DNA from: Acheta domesticus
Taxonomy: Eukaryota > Arthropoda > Insecta > Orthoptera > Gryllidae
Length of the DNA: 64,000 nucleotides
NCBI GenBank assembly: GCA_031308135.1
Contig: JAHLJT010009419.1
Coordinates: forward strand, 66,647,723-66,711,722
Direction: 5' to 3'
The notes under the pieces were generated by a model. The model was not told where the DNA came from, did no database searches, and worked only from the letters and a program-made list of their open reading frames with translations. This document shows, piece after piece, positions 1-10,410 of the stretch (positions are counted from its first letter, which is position 1; the number at the start of each line of letters is the position of its first letter). The position numbers and the translations under genes were made by a program.

Positions 1-1001
1 ATCTCACTTTGTAAATAATTGCTTTAAATGTGAAAATATCTTTACACTGAAACCAAATTAGAACTGCTAGTTCCTGAACATAATTTTACTTAGGCACAGC
101 CCTAAGCGCCAATGAAACTTTTAAAACTTCTAAGCGGTTATTATATGAAAAACTTATACATGTGTGCTTATATTGCGCCAATATCAAATCGCCATCTTAC
201 AATCAGTTAGACTATGCATGTTCTGATTACCCGTTCAATGAAATTCGGATACCTTCGGATGTATTGATACCCTGAATCTCATAGAAAGTCTCATTTTGCT
301 GATTACGGCAGAATAAACGTGCGCGTAATCATGAAGAATAAACGTGTGCATAAGTTGTGTGCATAATCGAATGCGCGGGAAGGGAGAATGATCAAACAAG
401 CAGGAGAAATTTGTATTACATTTTTTGAAACGGAACAATATGTTTTAACAAAATGTTACTGTGCTATGCACGCACGAAAACTTCCTTTAATTAATCATTC
501 GTTATTGTGGATTTATAAGTTCATAGAAAAAGGTGGTGGCATAAGAAATATTTTAAAATATTGTTATTAAACTTTTCAATCAAAACGAAACATTTTCCCC
601 ATACCGTATTACAAATGATTTTTAACATCTCAGATGTATACTCAATTTGATAGTAATACTTACTTTGATGTTCCTTAAAAGTATTATCTGCAAATAACTT
701 ACAATACGGGAACAATGCCCAGCCATCTGGAACGTCACGTATATTATATTGCGTTATGTATCGATGCTAATAAATAAAATTTAAAACATGCGTAAAGATT
801 TCTCTCTACGAGTTTTCCTTCCGTTTTTTCTGTAGTTCTTAATTTTTGTAAACCTTTGGCCCAGCTCCAAGCATGAATATAGACACGCCATATTAGAAAA
901 CTACTTCCTTTAATAACAATATAACAATCAGTACGTTTTTAAATCTCGATGGTATGACGTTGATTTCCGCTGTAGTAATTGTGGTGTTTTAGCGTAGATG
1001 T
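1..1001. other. Intergenic, no gene seen
   Basis: AT-rich sequence with only short chance reading frames on both strands. I see no splice-ready exon, tRNA, or recognisable mobile-element protein. Confidence 0.6.
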
Positions 1002-1399
1002 ACAGTTAGTAACAGTCTTGTTTGTACAGTCCATAATTTGCTCGAAAATCATTAATTTTTAGTGGAAAATTGAGACTAATGCAAATTCTATTACAAGATA
1101 ATTGAATAATTCCAGTTCAATGAAATGTAACTTTGTACACCTAGAAGAAATAGCCTTGAATTTGAAATTCACCAGCACATTTAGTCCCTCGGAAACTAGC
1201 CTCTAGGAAGGTTCGCGAACAACTAAACGTGCTGGTGAATTTCAAATTCAAGGTCATTTCGTCAAGGTGTACAAAGTTACATTTTATTTAACTGGAATTA
1301 TTCAATTATCTTGTAATATATTTTGCATTAGTCTCAATTTTCCCCTTAAAACTAATGATTTTCGATCAAATTATGGCCTGAAAGACTGTTACCAACTGT
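1002..1399. repeat. Foldback element (long imperfect palindrome)
   Basis: Two arms of about 180 bp (1002-1185 and 1222-1399) are reverse complements of each other with scattered mismatches and small indels. They surround a spacer of about 36 bp. Outer arm ends read acagttagtaacagtctt and aagactgttaccaactgt. No coding capacity is visible. The structure suits a foldback or MITE-like element, or an inverted duplication; I found no clear target duplication. Confidence 0.8.
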
Positions 1400-3427
1400 A
1401 TGTTCAAACACAAGGGCAAGGGAGATTTAGTAACTAGTTCTAATGATGACGTGGTTCTATTGTTTACGTAGTTTGCGCACACTCTGATGCCTTAATGCAC
1501 GTACTAAATTTGGAAAGGACAGAATGGCCGAACGGAAAGAAAATAAAGTTAAAAAAACAAGATCTAGAACTAAGAATACTGAACACTTTGGTCTCACTTA
1601 AATTATTTAACCCTAAATTCGACCCCAAAATTCAAATCTACTACGAATTTAGCATTCAAAAGGCAGTATAATTGTCGAACTATAGTAGATAGTGAGGAAA
1701 ATAATTGAAATAGCCTCTACAGTACAACCTCGAATATCGGTTGTAAAATTTGTGGTTAAAATTCTTTTCGCTGTAACTTCGCACACACGTCGGAATTGAG
1801 GTATAGTAGTGCTGTTCCAAAGATGATTAAGATCAATGTAGGTGGATAGGAGATACATGCAATTTTGCAACGAAAATCGATTTGCATATATGGATGGGTC
1901 ACGCCATCCATATATGCAAAACTCTTTTAGGTTATTTTTTTAGCTCAAATTTGTTAATACGTTAGGAGTAAGATACAGATGTGCCGTTCAGGTGATCAAC
2001 CCTAGTTGAACTGGAGTCGTAAGAGTATTTTAGACAACAAGGATTTTGTTAACACACAGTTTCCAGAAGTAAAGTCGAACATACAAACATTGATACTGTC
2101 ATAGACGCACCAGCATTTATAAGAAACATTTTTAACATTCAGTACACAAGACTGATTAATGGTTGTAAGGTATTTCAGTATATTTTGTCTGGGTAATTTT
2201 AAAAGATGCATTTTTCAATTGAAAAGTTTTTAATTACACATGACACGCTTAAATGAATTGTAGAAAGAAAAGAAACCAAAATCAATATTATAATTTCTTT
2301 TTAGTTATGGCAGACTCCAAATTCCTGAATGCAGCGGCCTTCGAGAAGAATGCCTCAGGTTTGAGAGGCCAGCAAAATCTGAGAATACAAGTGACCGAAA
2401 TGAGAATCATGCACTCAATTTTGCCATATACAAGAACTGACAGAATATGTAACGATGAAATGAAACGTAATTGGGCGTTAAAAGTATATTACAAAAAATA
2501 AAAGACAACCGACAAAATAGTTGTTTCATGTGGAAAGAACGAGCGACAACACATCCGCAAAAAAGTTGTATGCACACTGAACCAAAGGAAAACGAAACGG
2601 ACGCTCACAGAAGAGATGAAAGAACCAATTCCAAATACTTCCAGACGGAACTCTAAAGAAGACTAATCCTTACCGAAGATAATGATTAACCTAAAAGTGT
2701 GAGAGGCTCACTCGAAAATACAGACCGCGGGCAAACGATGTCCTCCTCTTCGCTTCCTGGGGTTAATTAAGAAGCGCGGATTTTCCTCTTCGCCCATTAA
2801 CGACATAGACACCCCTGATTCTCCCCTTGAAGCCGACCCTTCCGGAGAGCTGGAGCCGCGCAGCGCCTCTTTAAGGAGAGCGCGGTGGATGAGGGGCAGC
2901 GTTCAGTTTCTCTCTATTCCCCAAAAGGAATGTTATGATATAACTTTTCTAAATTAATTGCAGTTTGGGTGGAAAATGAATATTCCGCGAGGGAATGCAG
3001 GCTATGCCCCGAACACGAAATTCGTCACGAACAGACGCTCCAGGGATTTTCTCTGGACGATAATTCCCGCTAGTTTCGTTACATGCGGTCTCAGCTACCC
3101 GTTCTAGGAGAGTCGTCATTGTGACAAGGTTAAAATTTCACTATACTTCCACAAAACGTATAAAAATAAATGTAATAAAATTAAGTTAATATTGTTTAAT
3201 AACAATAAACATGTATACTCCATTTGAATTTTAATTAAGATGGAAGGGGAAATCCTTGACATTTTAACCTTCCAAAAATAACCAACATTTTAATGCAGAT
3301 TATTACTCTTCGAGCAGGCTCGTATGTTTGATTACACAGAGGTCTTTCACCAAATAAAGAATGAGTGCACTTTTCATAAGTCGCTCGTTTAGAAAGGAGA
3401 CGCGTTAGGAACAAACAGACAAAATGT
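1400..3427. other. Intergenic, no gene seen
   Basis: No recognised gene. It contains a perfect small hairpin (1881-1920) and a GC-rich, CpG-containing patch at about 2690-3080. That patch stands out from the AT-rich surroundings but has no open frame I can assign. Confidence 0.55.
1881..1920. repeat. Perfect 17-bp hairpin
   Basis: The 17-nt arm tttgcatatatggatgg is followed by the 6-nt loop gtcacg and an exact reverse-complement arm. It has no neighbouring gene. It could be a cruciform-forming palindrome, a small foldback remnant, or a structured RNA if transcribed. Confidence 0.85.
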
Positions 3428-3534
3428 GAGCTCATTTAAGGTGCTATTATTGGTACAGTTCCATATCTTAGTTATAGACAGCCAAATTTATTCAACAAAT
3501 TTATTACATTATATTACGATGTTGTTCCCTTCGC

Positions 3535-3566
3535 GACGTTTCGAGGGTTTTTGCCTCCATCTTCAG
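3535..3566 (-). ncRNA. Hammerhead-ribozyme-like motif, left arm
   Basis: On the minus strand the order is CTGAAGA, a short stem-loop with an A-rich loop (GAGG/CCTC pairing), then GAAAC and GTC. This matches the hammerhead order CUGANGA, stem II, GAAA, NUH. Stem III is reduced to the self-complementary ACGU, so activity would need a dimer, and stem I looks only about 2 bp long. Assignment is by motif only. Confidence 0.4.
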
Positions 3567-4023
3567 GCTATATAATAAAATAAAAACAAAAACATACAAT
3601 TAGACTCAATACAGTTAATGAAACATATAATACAATTATGTGTTAAAAACAGCTATCAATCTGTGTGTCAATGTATAACAAACAAGGTCAGCCGAAAGGG
3701 CTTAAGTTAATATTTTGATAAAAACACATAATTTGTCACATTTTAACTTTAATTATGAGGGAACGTATTGCATGAATTTTATCTTAAGCTATTAGTTTAT
3801 AAAAACTTGCATGTAAAAGTATCCCACTCGCATGTGCCAGAATAAAAGTTTCAGTTAATTCACCACCTATACCTGCACCATCTGTATCTGTGCCTTGTTT
3901 GTTATACGTTGACACACAGATTAATACTGTTTTTAACGCAGAAAACAAAAATAATTGTATTATATGTTTCATTAACTGTATTGAGTCTAATTGTATGTTT
4001 TTGTTTTTATTTTAATATATAGC

Positions 4024-4055
4024 CTAAAGAGGGAGGCAAAAACCTCCGAAACGTC
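4024..4055 (+). ncRNA. Hammerhead-ribozyme-like motif, right arm (core mutated)
   Basis: This is the inverted partner of the motif at 3535-3566. Stem II pairs perfectly (GGAGG/CCTCC around an A-rich loop) and GAAACGTC is intact. The first core element reads CTAAAGA instead of CTGAAGA, a change in an invariant hammerhead position, so this copy is probably inactive. Confidence 0.35.
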
Positions 4056-4205
4056 GCGAAGGGAACAACATTGTAATATAATGTAATAAATTTGTTGAAT
4101 AAATTTGGCTGTCTATAACTAAGATATGGATCTGTACCAATAATGGTACTATAAGAAAACGACGACAGTCTCTATGTTAAAGAATTATAAAAAGAGCTCA
4201 TTTAA

Positions 4206-5490
4206 AATTGAAAAATAGATATTAGACAATTTTCCCCAGGACTCCTTGGTCATAGTGATTGTTATTCCATGCAAATTAATTTCCAGTATGAATTAGTCGT
4301 AAATATGTGCCTGAACTTACCTGCGAATTGCCATGAAGTTGTTATAAAAGTTCTGAGAAATGTTTATTTATTTCCCCCTGAATGAAAGAAAGACTCAAAG
4401 AAGAATTACTGCGATCCTAGAAATGCACGAGAAATGCATTAGCAAGTCAATTACTACTATAATTTATCGACTTCTCAAGGAAAGAAATCTCAGTTATTAA
4501 TAACATTTCTCAACTTTCATGATTTCTCTCAGCTTTCTGCTTTCCAAGTGTGCAACTTGAAACGTAAGGACAGAATGATGAAAAGTTTTAGTTTAGTTTC
4601 TTTTGAACAAAAATGTAGGTCAACTCGACTATTGAAGGGCTGCTCTAACTAGAATTTTGAAGGGACGAAGTTTCGTTGTCTTCTTACACAGAAGTGGGAG
4701 CGAGAGATGCGTATCAAGACGTGAATCCAATTAGAATTGCAAGAAGCTTTTAAGAAGAATACAAAATCACGGGAATGAAAAAAAGATGAATTTAGAGGGA
4801 TTAAGAATTAAGAAACAAGACAACGGTTTTCTGTGCTTACTTATTATTCACGAGGGGGAAATCTAAATAAACAAGATCGTCGTAACATAATATGTAAACA
4901 AAGTAGTTTAACCACAATTCATAAACAATAAAAAATAGTCTCATGTATTATCATAGTTCCCTCGGGCACCGTTCCTTGAAGCTCCAAACTGGGACATAAA
5001 TCATGGTTCCCAGGGGATAGAAACTCTTAGTATTTACTGGGAAGAATGTGATCAACTCGAACTTTAGAAGCTGTGCCTCAGGAGTCTCCGACATGCCAAT
5101 TGAAGACACGAATCAATGTGATTTTCTGTTTCTTAATCACAACCTTTGTTGACCGCAACCGTATTCTTTCTTTACAGTTGGTTCCTCTAGCAGAATAATT
5201 CCCAAAGTAGAGTAGGGGTGGGGGGCGCGCCTCGGAAGGGAGGCGTAGAGACAAGTCAAGGGGGCGCGGAGCCCTTGACTCGAGCCGTCGTGTATCCGAA
5301 CATTCCCGAGCGCTTGGAAGATATGCATTTTGTCAGAGTTGCCTTGTATTGTGTGATTTGTTACATGAGATATCGTTCAAGATGAGCACTGCAAACACAA
5401 GTAGAACAATGATTATATTAAATGTAGTTTTATTTACATGCATAAAGATGGCGTCAAACATCCTCAATGTGAGTTTTGCTATGTAGAATT
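4206..5490. other. Intergenic, no gene seen
   Basis: No recognised gene. A GC-rich stretch at about 5210-5310 contains a 9-bp hairpin, agtcaaggg (5254-5262) paired with cccttgact (5272-5280). Confidence 0.55.
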
Positions 5491-5924
5491 GAGCAACTTG
5501 TGTGAGAAAGCGTTTTCAGCACTTACTGCAATTACAACAAAGTATCGGGGCAAACTTGACATTGCTAATGATTTACGTTATGCATTTTCTGATACGTAAT
5601 CAAGAATAAGGGATCAGGTAAAAAGTGCAAAATTATTCTCATTGCTTTTTCTAGTCCCGTGTTTAATTTACATTTCAACTTGATATATTAATTAGTGATA
5701 AATAATATAGAATTTTCTTGATCTAGCCTAAAAATCATTTCAAAAAGAGGTAAAAGAACATAATTAATTTGTAAAATTGTAACGAGTAAAAAAATAAACA
5801 CACGTGTATTGTTACTTAATGTAACACTTCTTTCATTCATTACCAAATAAAATGTTCAAGGGGGCAGGGAAGATTTACTGTTGACAGGTGGGGCGTGGTA
5901 AAAAAAAACGTTTGGGAATCCCTG
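5491..5924 (+). mobile_element. hAT (ZBED/Charlie-type) transposon 3' remnant
   Basis: A short plus-strand frame at about 5495-5600 reads LCEKAFSALTAITTKYRGKL, followed by LDIANDLRYAFSDT and a stop. This is the C-terminal hAT dimerisation region seen in ZBED5/SCAND3-type transposases, where the family consensus is close to 'CEKGFS-LT-IK-K-RN-L--E-DLR-ALS'. About 320 bp downstream, cgtttgggaatccctg (5909-5924) resembles the inward-facing 3' terminal repeat of Charlie-like hAT elements. The rest of the transposase and the 5' terminal repeat are not found, so only a truncated, inactive remnant remains. Confidence 0.65.
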
Positions 5925-8053
5925 TTCTAGCATATTTATGAAACTCTATTGCTCATAAAACTTCTTTTGTATATTTTTTAACTTTTGTCGTGATTTATGA
6001 ACTAATAATAATAAATAAACTTACATAATAATTAAATTATTAAAAATATTAAATAAACTTAATAATAACAATAAACCAGATACCTTTTGTTATTTTAAAT
6101 AAAAATTATGGATTGAGTGTATTTTAATGAGTTTTGAAGACAGCTCTGTTGAACGTGAGTATATTCTACAATTGAACGTTTTGCAGCAACATTTTCTTTT
6201 TAGAATTCATGATACATGAGTTTGATAATCGTTTGTAATGTAAATCAATTTTGTTTTAAAAATGTTATTATGTTTGGAATAGGAAGGTGTGTTTAATACA
6301 AAATGAATCACTGTGAAATAAAGTATACTTTGCAGCCTCCTCCAAAATCAGGCTTGAACCACACACAATACAAAAAAATATACACACAAGTTTAGAGACG
6401 AACAGCTATTTTGCGAAATTCCCCCGAGCAGGAATAAACATATCTAACCCAGATATTGAAGTGATGTGATTTACTAGGCAGGTCTACGAGCAGATAAAAT
6501 AGTTGGTTTTTATTATCATCAGAACGGTACTCTTTTCCTAGAAAAATCAAGAGTTGTGACTGCCATGATCCATACATTCTTTTAGAGACCTCATAACCCC
6601 TAATTAAAAATGCTCTCCGTTCTAAACGTTCCTTTGACCCTTTATTTATATTAGACGTACCGTGCAACGGTTTAAATTTTCTGAAGATATACAGGAATGT
6701 CATTAGTAATGATTGTATTCTATGAGATTGGACTGCAATCTCTTCAGATTATTTATAATTAACTGATGTATCCGATATAGCCTGATATTCATTTATCACA
6801 ATCGTCTTTTATACGACAGGAAGAAATATGAGTTTTATCCATAGTGCAAGTTGGAAGTAATTTATTATTTACTATAGCCCTCTCAGCCCATCCATGTACA
6901 CTAACTTCCACGAGGTGCGTAGGTAAGCCTCGGAAAATACCGATAAAGAAGCCGACTTACAAATTCTATTTAAGAGGAAGGTGGAAGGTGTCACAAACTC
7001 ACTGGTGTTGAACATATGGAGCAAATTTCTGGCACTTGTCTGGGATGGATTTACACGAGAGTAAATTTTCTTACCAACTCTTGCCAAAAACGTTCGTAGC
7101 TACCTGCATTCATTATTCACTTTAATATGTTTATGAGTTAGGGCAGAGATCCAAGAGCTCAAGAAACCGTGCATAGATTGCAATTCTCCCCATAGTACGT
7201 CATACATAGTTTTTAGAGGGTTTTGACGTTAATGAGGTAAATAAATTGATCTCGCCGAATAGATCCATCATTGGTACGACCAAACATAAGACGCTTTTAC
7301 GCCCGCCGCGGCCTATATTAAATGACCAACACAAGTTGTCTTTGGATCTCGAAAGTGTATTTCTTTTATCCAAAATTATGGCATTTCCACGATAATGAAA
7401 TTTGGAAATCGTCGTTACTTTGAAATTATGAAAGACACTGGCAATACGAAGAGACAGGGAAAAGTTATGAAACACTGCAACACGAATGAATGCAATGAAA
7501 CACGTTTCATTTACATGCGAGTATATTCCTGCCGATAATAGATGAATAAGTTTCCTAAGATGCCAAACGACGAAATAATGAAACGGTGAGTATTGCAAGC
7601 ATATCACCTCCGTTCTTTGCGCAGACTCACCATTTTGGTGTTAGGACATGTTCTCCTAGGAACACGAGATGACTGTCCCTGGCCACGTGTATGAAACGTT
7701 TTGCCATCTCATGGCGAGTCGGTATTTATTGCAGAAAGCAATGCGGCGCAAGGTACCGTAAGATCAGGATATCACACACGACTTACATCGTGACTCAGCG
7801 TATATTCACAGCTCCACAACGAATTTACAATTAAGTATGTGGCTAATATTATCATAAACAAATTAAGAATGTTGCTGCTTTCTGGTTTTAACGCGCTTGT
7901 GCCTAGAATTTTGTCTTATAATGAATAAAATTAAGAATACCGTTTAACGTCTGCGCCTGTAATGTTAATTTATTTCTCTTGTACTATTTGCTAGCGTTAG
8001 TGTCTTGGCGGCTTAGGAATGATCACATTGTATCTCTTTGTTCTGCAACGAGA
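5925..8053. other. Intergenic, no gene seen
   Basis: AT-rich with several frames of about 70-135 codons on the minus strand (for example 7200-7607) that show no domain, no supporting start context and no homology I recognise. I treat them as chance frames. Confidence 0.5.
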
Positions 8054-8169
8054 AATAATTTTAGATTTTTGTGGAATATGTTCGCTCGCGATGCGGGAAG
8101 TTTGTTTTCTTTGAGATTGCAAGACATTAAGTCAATCGCGAGAGAGAGGGGAAGTGACCACTTTAGATA
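8054..8169 (+). repeat. 116-bp direct repeat, copy 1
   Basis: This block is nearly identical to 9102-9217, differing at only about two or three positions (for example tttctttg versus tttgtttg). The similarity stops abruptly on both sides. It contains CpG-rich pieces (cgctcgcgatgcggg and tcaatcgcgagag). Family unknown. Confidence 0.85.
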
Positions 8170-9101
8170 TTTTCTTCATTAGAGCTTAGAAATTGTCAAA
8201 ACTACGAATAGTTTTCTACAAATTCAAGCAGAGAAACTAGAACTCTGCAGAAAATTCATATTTTATTCACAATTTTATTCATGTCCCAAGAAATCTGTAG
8301 AAAACTTGTCTGTGATTTTCAAAAGTACAACCAAGAGGCCAACGACGGAATTCGCAAATACAAAATCTCCGAATTGCTTCAAAATTCGCTACGGGTTTTT
8401 TAAAACATCAAAAGCAAGATGTGAAAGATTGATTTGCAGAATCCTACCGAAACAAATAAAAAACATTGACAACTTTTGACTTTTCCAAGGCATTTAAAAT
8501 ACCACAGAAGACATTGGGAAGTAAACTGGACAACCGACCTATGCACTTGCGAGCATATGGCTATTTAAAACCTTGAGGGCAATCCCGAATTAATATGCTC
8601 TTTTACGTTTCTATTTGATTACACTAGAAATGTGACACAGAAAATTTATATTTGTCTTGAAGGGAATCCTGAAAATAAATGTATCTCTATTTTTTTTATT
8701 TCATAAGGTCCGTCGTTTTTTTCGTTATTATATACTCCTCAATAACAAGTATTTCCTAAAATGTACAGTCATGCAATGCAATTATAAAGTAAGCACATCA
8801 GAAATAATTTATTTAAGAAATTACTGTTTTAAGAACTGAGAAGTTTAAAAGATGAAAATGGTAATAGGTACTTATTGAAACAATGAAAAGCTTTTATTGT
8901 TTCAATTAAAAAGTTTATTATTATTTATTTAGCATTACAAAACGTTTTCGAGCACCAAGATTCCAAGGTTAGATTCCAAGATTTCAAAAAATGTTAAAAA
9001 TTCTGTTTCTAGTAGCAAAATAAATATTTAAGAAAAATCTAAAAGCAAAAATAACGAAAAAAGGAAGAAACTCCTCAAGTTAAGAAATGTGAAACGGCAT
9101 T
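8170..9101. other. Spacer between the two 116-bp repeats
   Basis: AT-rich; no gene, element or RNA recognised. Confidence 0.5.
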
Positions 9102-9217
9102 AATAATTTTAGATTTTTGTGGAATATGTTCGCTCGCGATGCGGGAAGTTTGTTTTGTTTGAGATTGCAAGACATTAAGTCAATCGCGAAAGAGAGGGGA
9201 AGTGACCACTTTAGATA
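9102..9217 (+). repeat. 116-bp direct repeat, copy 2
   Basis: Partner of 8054-8169 in the same orientation, 1,048 bp downstream. High identity implies a recent duplication or two insertions of one young short element. No target duplication is evident. Confidence 0.85.
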
Positions 9218-9984
9218 GTTATAGATGCATTTCTGTCTGCGTGATTGCAGTCTGAAAAGAATAATTATTATTTCCATTTGAAATATTTTCAAATAAAAAC
9301 ATTAAAAGTTTCTATTTTTATTTCGTAGTCCCTTCAAGGTTTGTCACTCTCTCATGCAGGCACACACTCGCTCGACCTTCTGTTCTGTATTATGAGTCAC
9401 AGAGAAGTAAATACACTTCGTATATTACTTACATAATTTTTATCTCTTGTAATAGGATTACATACAGGTAAAATTTTGAACAGTTGTTTTTGATATTTTG
9501 AACATTTAAATAGTACAAATTCGAAGTAATAAGGAGTCTTGACCGCGAGTTTCTAGTCAGTTGGTCTTATTTTGTTATGTGAAGACAATATTTAGATGAG
9601 TTTGTGTTTTAATTTTGTAACAGGGTTGAGAAACGATAGAAGAAAGATTTTTTGATGATTTTTAAGGTCACTTCACTTTTCCCCAGGTATTTGCGTTTCT
9701 AATCCCCACCATTATACTGTAGTTATCCATTGATCAAATTGTAGTACATGTATCATAAAGGAAAATCTAACGGAGTCAAAGAGTCGAGTCGAAGCGTGGT
9801 CTGAGAGTCTTGCGTGGCTAAAGGACTTCACCACAGTCCCAACTCACAAGTAGTGAACGATCACCAAAGCCAATCAACGATCAGCAAAGTTTGTTCCTAT
9901 GCCACTTCTCCCTTTCGTGATTAGGTGTTGCATGCAGACGACGGATAACAGAGGCCGCTTCAAAACGCCGCCTGTTAAAAGTGC
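9218..9984. other. Intergenic, no gene seen
   Basis: AT-rich at first, becoming richer in CpG towards 9,780-9,980 as it approaches the GC-rich patch that follows. Nothing else recognised. Confidence 0.5.
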
Positions 9985-10410
9985 TTGTTCCTGTCGCGTT
10001 GCGTAATACCGCGAAACTCTCCGCCCCTCCAAAGTTTACACCTGCCTGAAGTTTGCCAATACCGAAAGCTCTGGGGGGCGCTTATGTACTACGTTTACTA
10101 CCGTCTGAGATTACGTGGAGGTCGAGCGGAAGTTCTTAGGGAAGGAGACCTCTCGTGCATAACATGCCTTCCTTTGCACGCCGCTCCGCCCACCCGCGTC
10201 CAACCAATTTCCCGCCTGTGTTCCGGAGTGGTCTCTCGCAACGGCCCCACGAGAGCAAACCCCGGTGGCAATGTTTGCAATTTCCACAACGATGGCCAAA
10301 CGGGATGGCGAACAGATTGCCTTATTGAAATAAGCAAACAGAATCGAATTTTGCCCTTTTGGGGAATCAAGGAGGCTGGAGCGGTCAGTTCAATCTTCAG
10401 GCTCAAATGC
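9985..10410 (+). other. CpG-rich patch, possible first exon or promoter
   Basis: The patch is markedly GC- and CpG-rich for this window and carries overlapping open frames on both strands (a 189-codon plus-strand frame that runs on to 10554, and a 102-codon minus-strand frame). The protein is unfamiliar, and frames open on both strands are expected in GC-rich DNA. At its plus-strand end, ATGCAG followed by GTATGT is a consensus-like splice donor at 10410/10411. A first exon or promoter of an unseen host transcript is possible. RNA evidence would be needed. Confidence 0.25.

Larger units (their letters stand above)
3428..4205. mobile_element. Penelope-like inverted pair (non-coding) with 12-bp target duplication
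   Basis: Two arms of roughly 250 bp (3441-3687 and 3893-4150) are inverted copies around a spacer of about 200 bp. The unit is bracketed by the identical 12-mer gagctcatttaa at 3428-3439 and 4194-4205, a good candidate target-site duplication. About 43 bp of asymmetric sequence separates the right arm from its duplication. Each arm carries a CUGAAGA / short stem / GAAACGUC motif resembling the hammerhead ribozyme core that Penelope-like elements carry in their terminal repeats. No reverse transcriptase is present, so this would be a non-autonomous or rearranged copy. A foldback DNA element is the alternative. Confidence 0.55.

Noticed and set aside
5254..5280. Rho-independent terminator-like hairpin
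   Set aside because: The window is eukaryotic and no T-run or gene end accompanies the stem.
7200..7607. 135-codon minus-strand frame
   Set aside because: No domain, no clear splice context, ordinary AT-rich composition; length is within chance for 64 kb.
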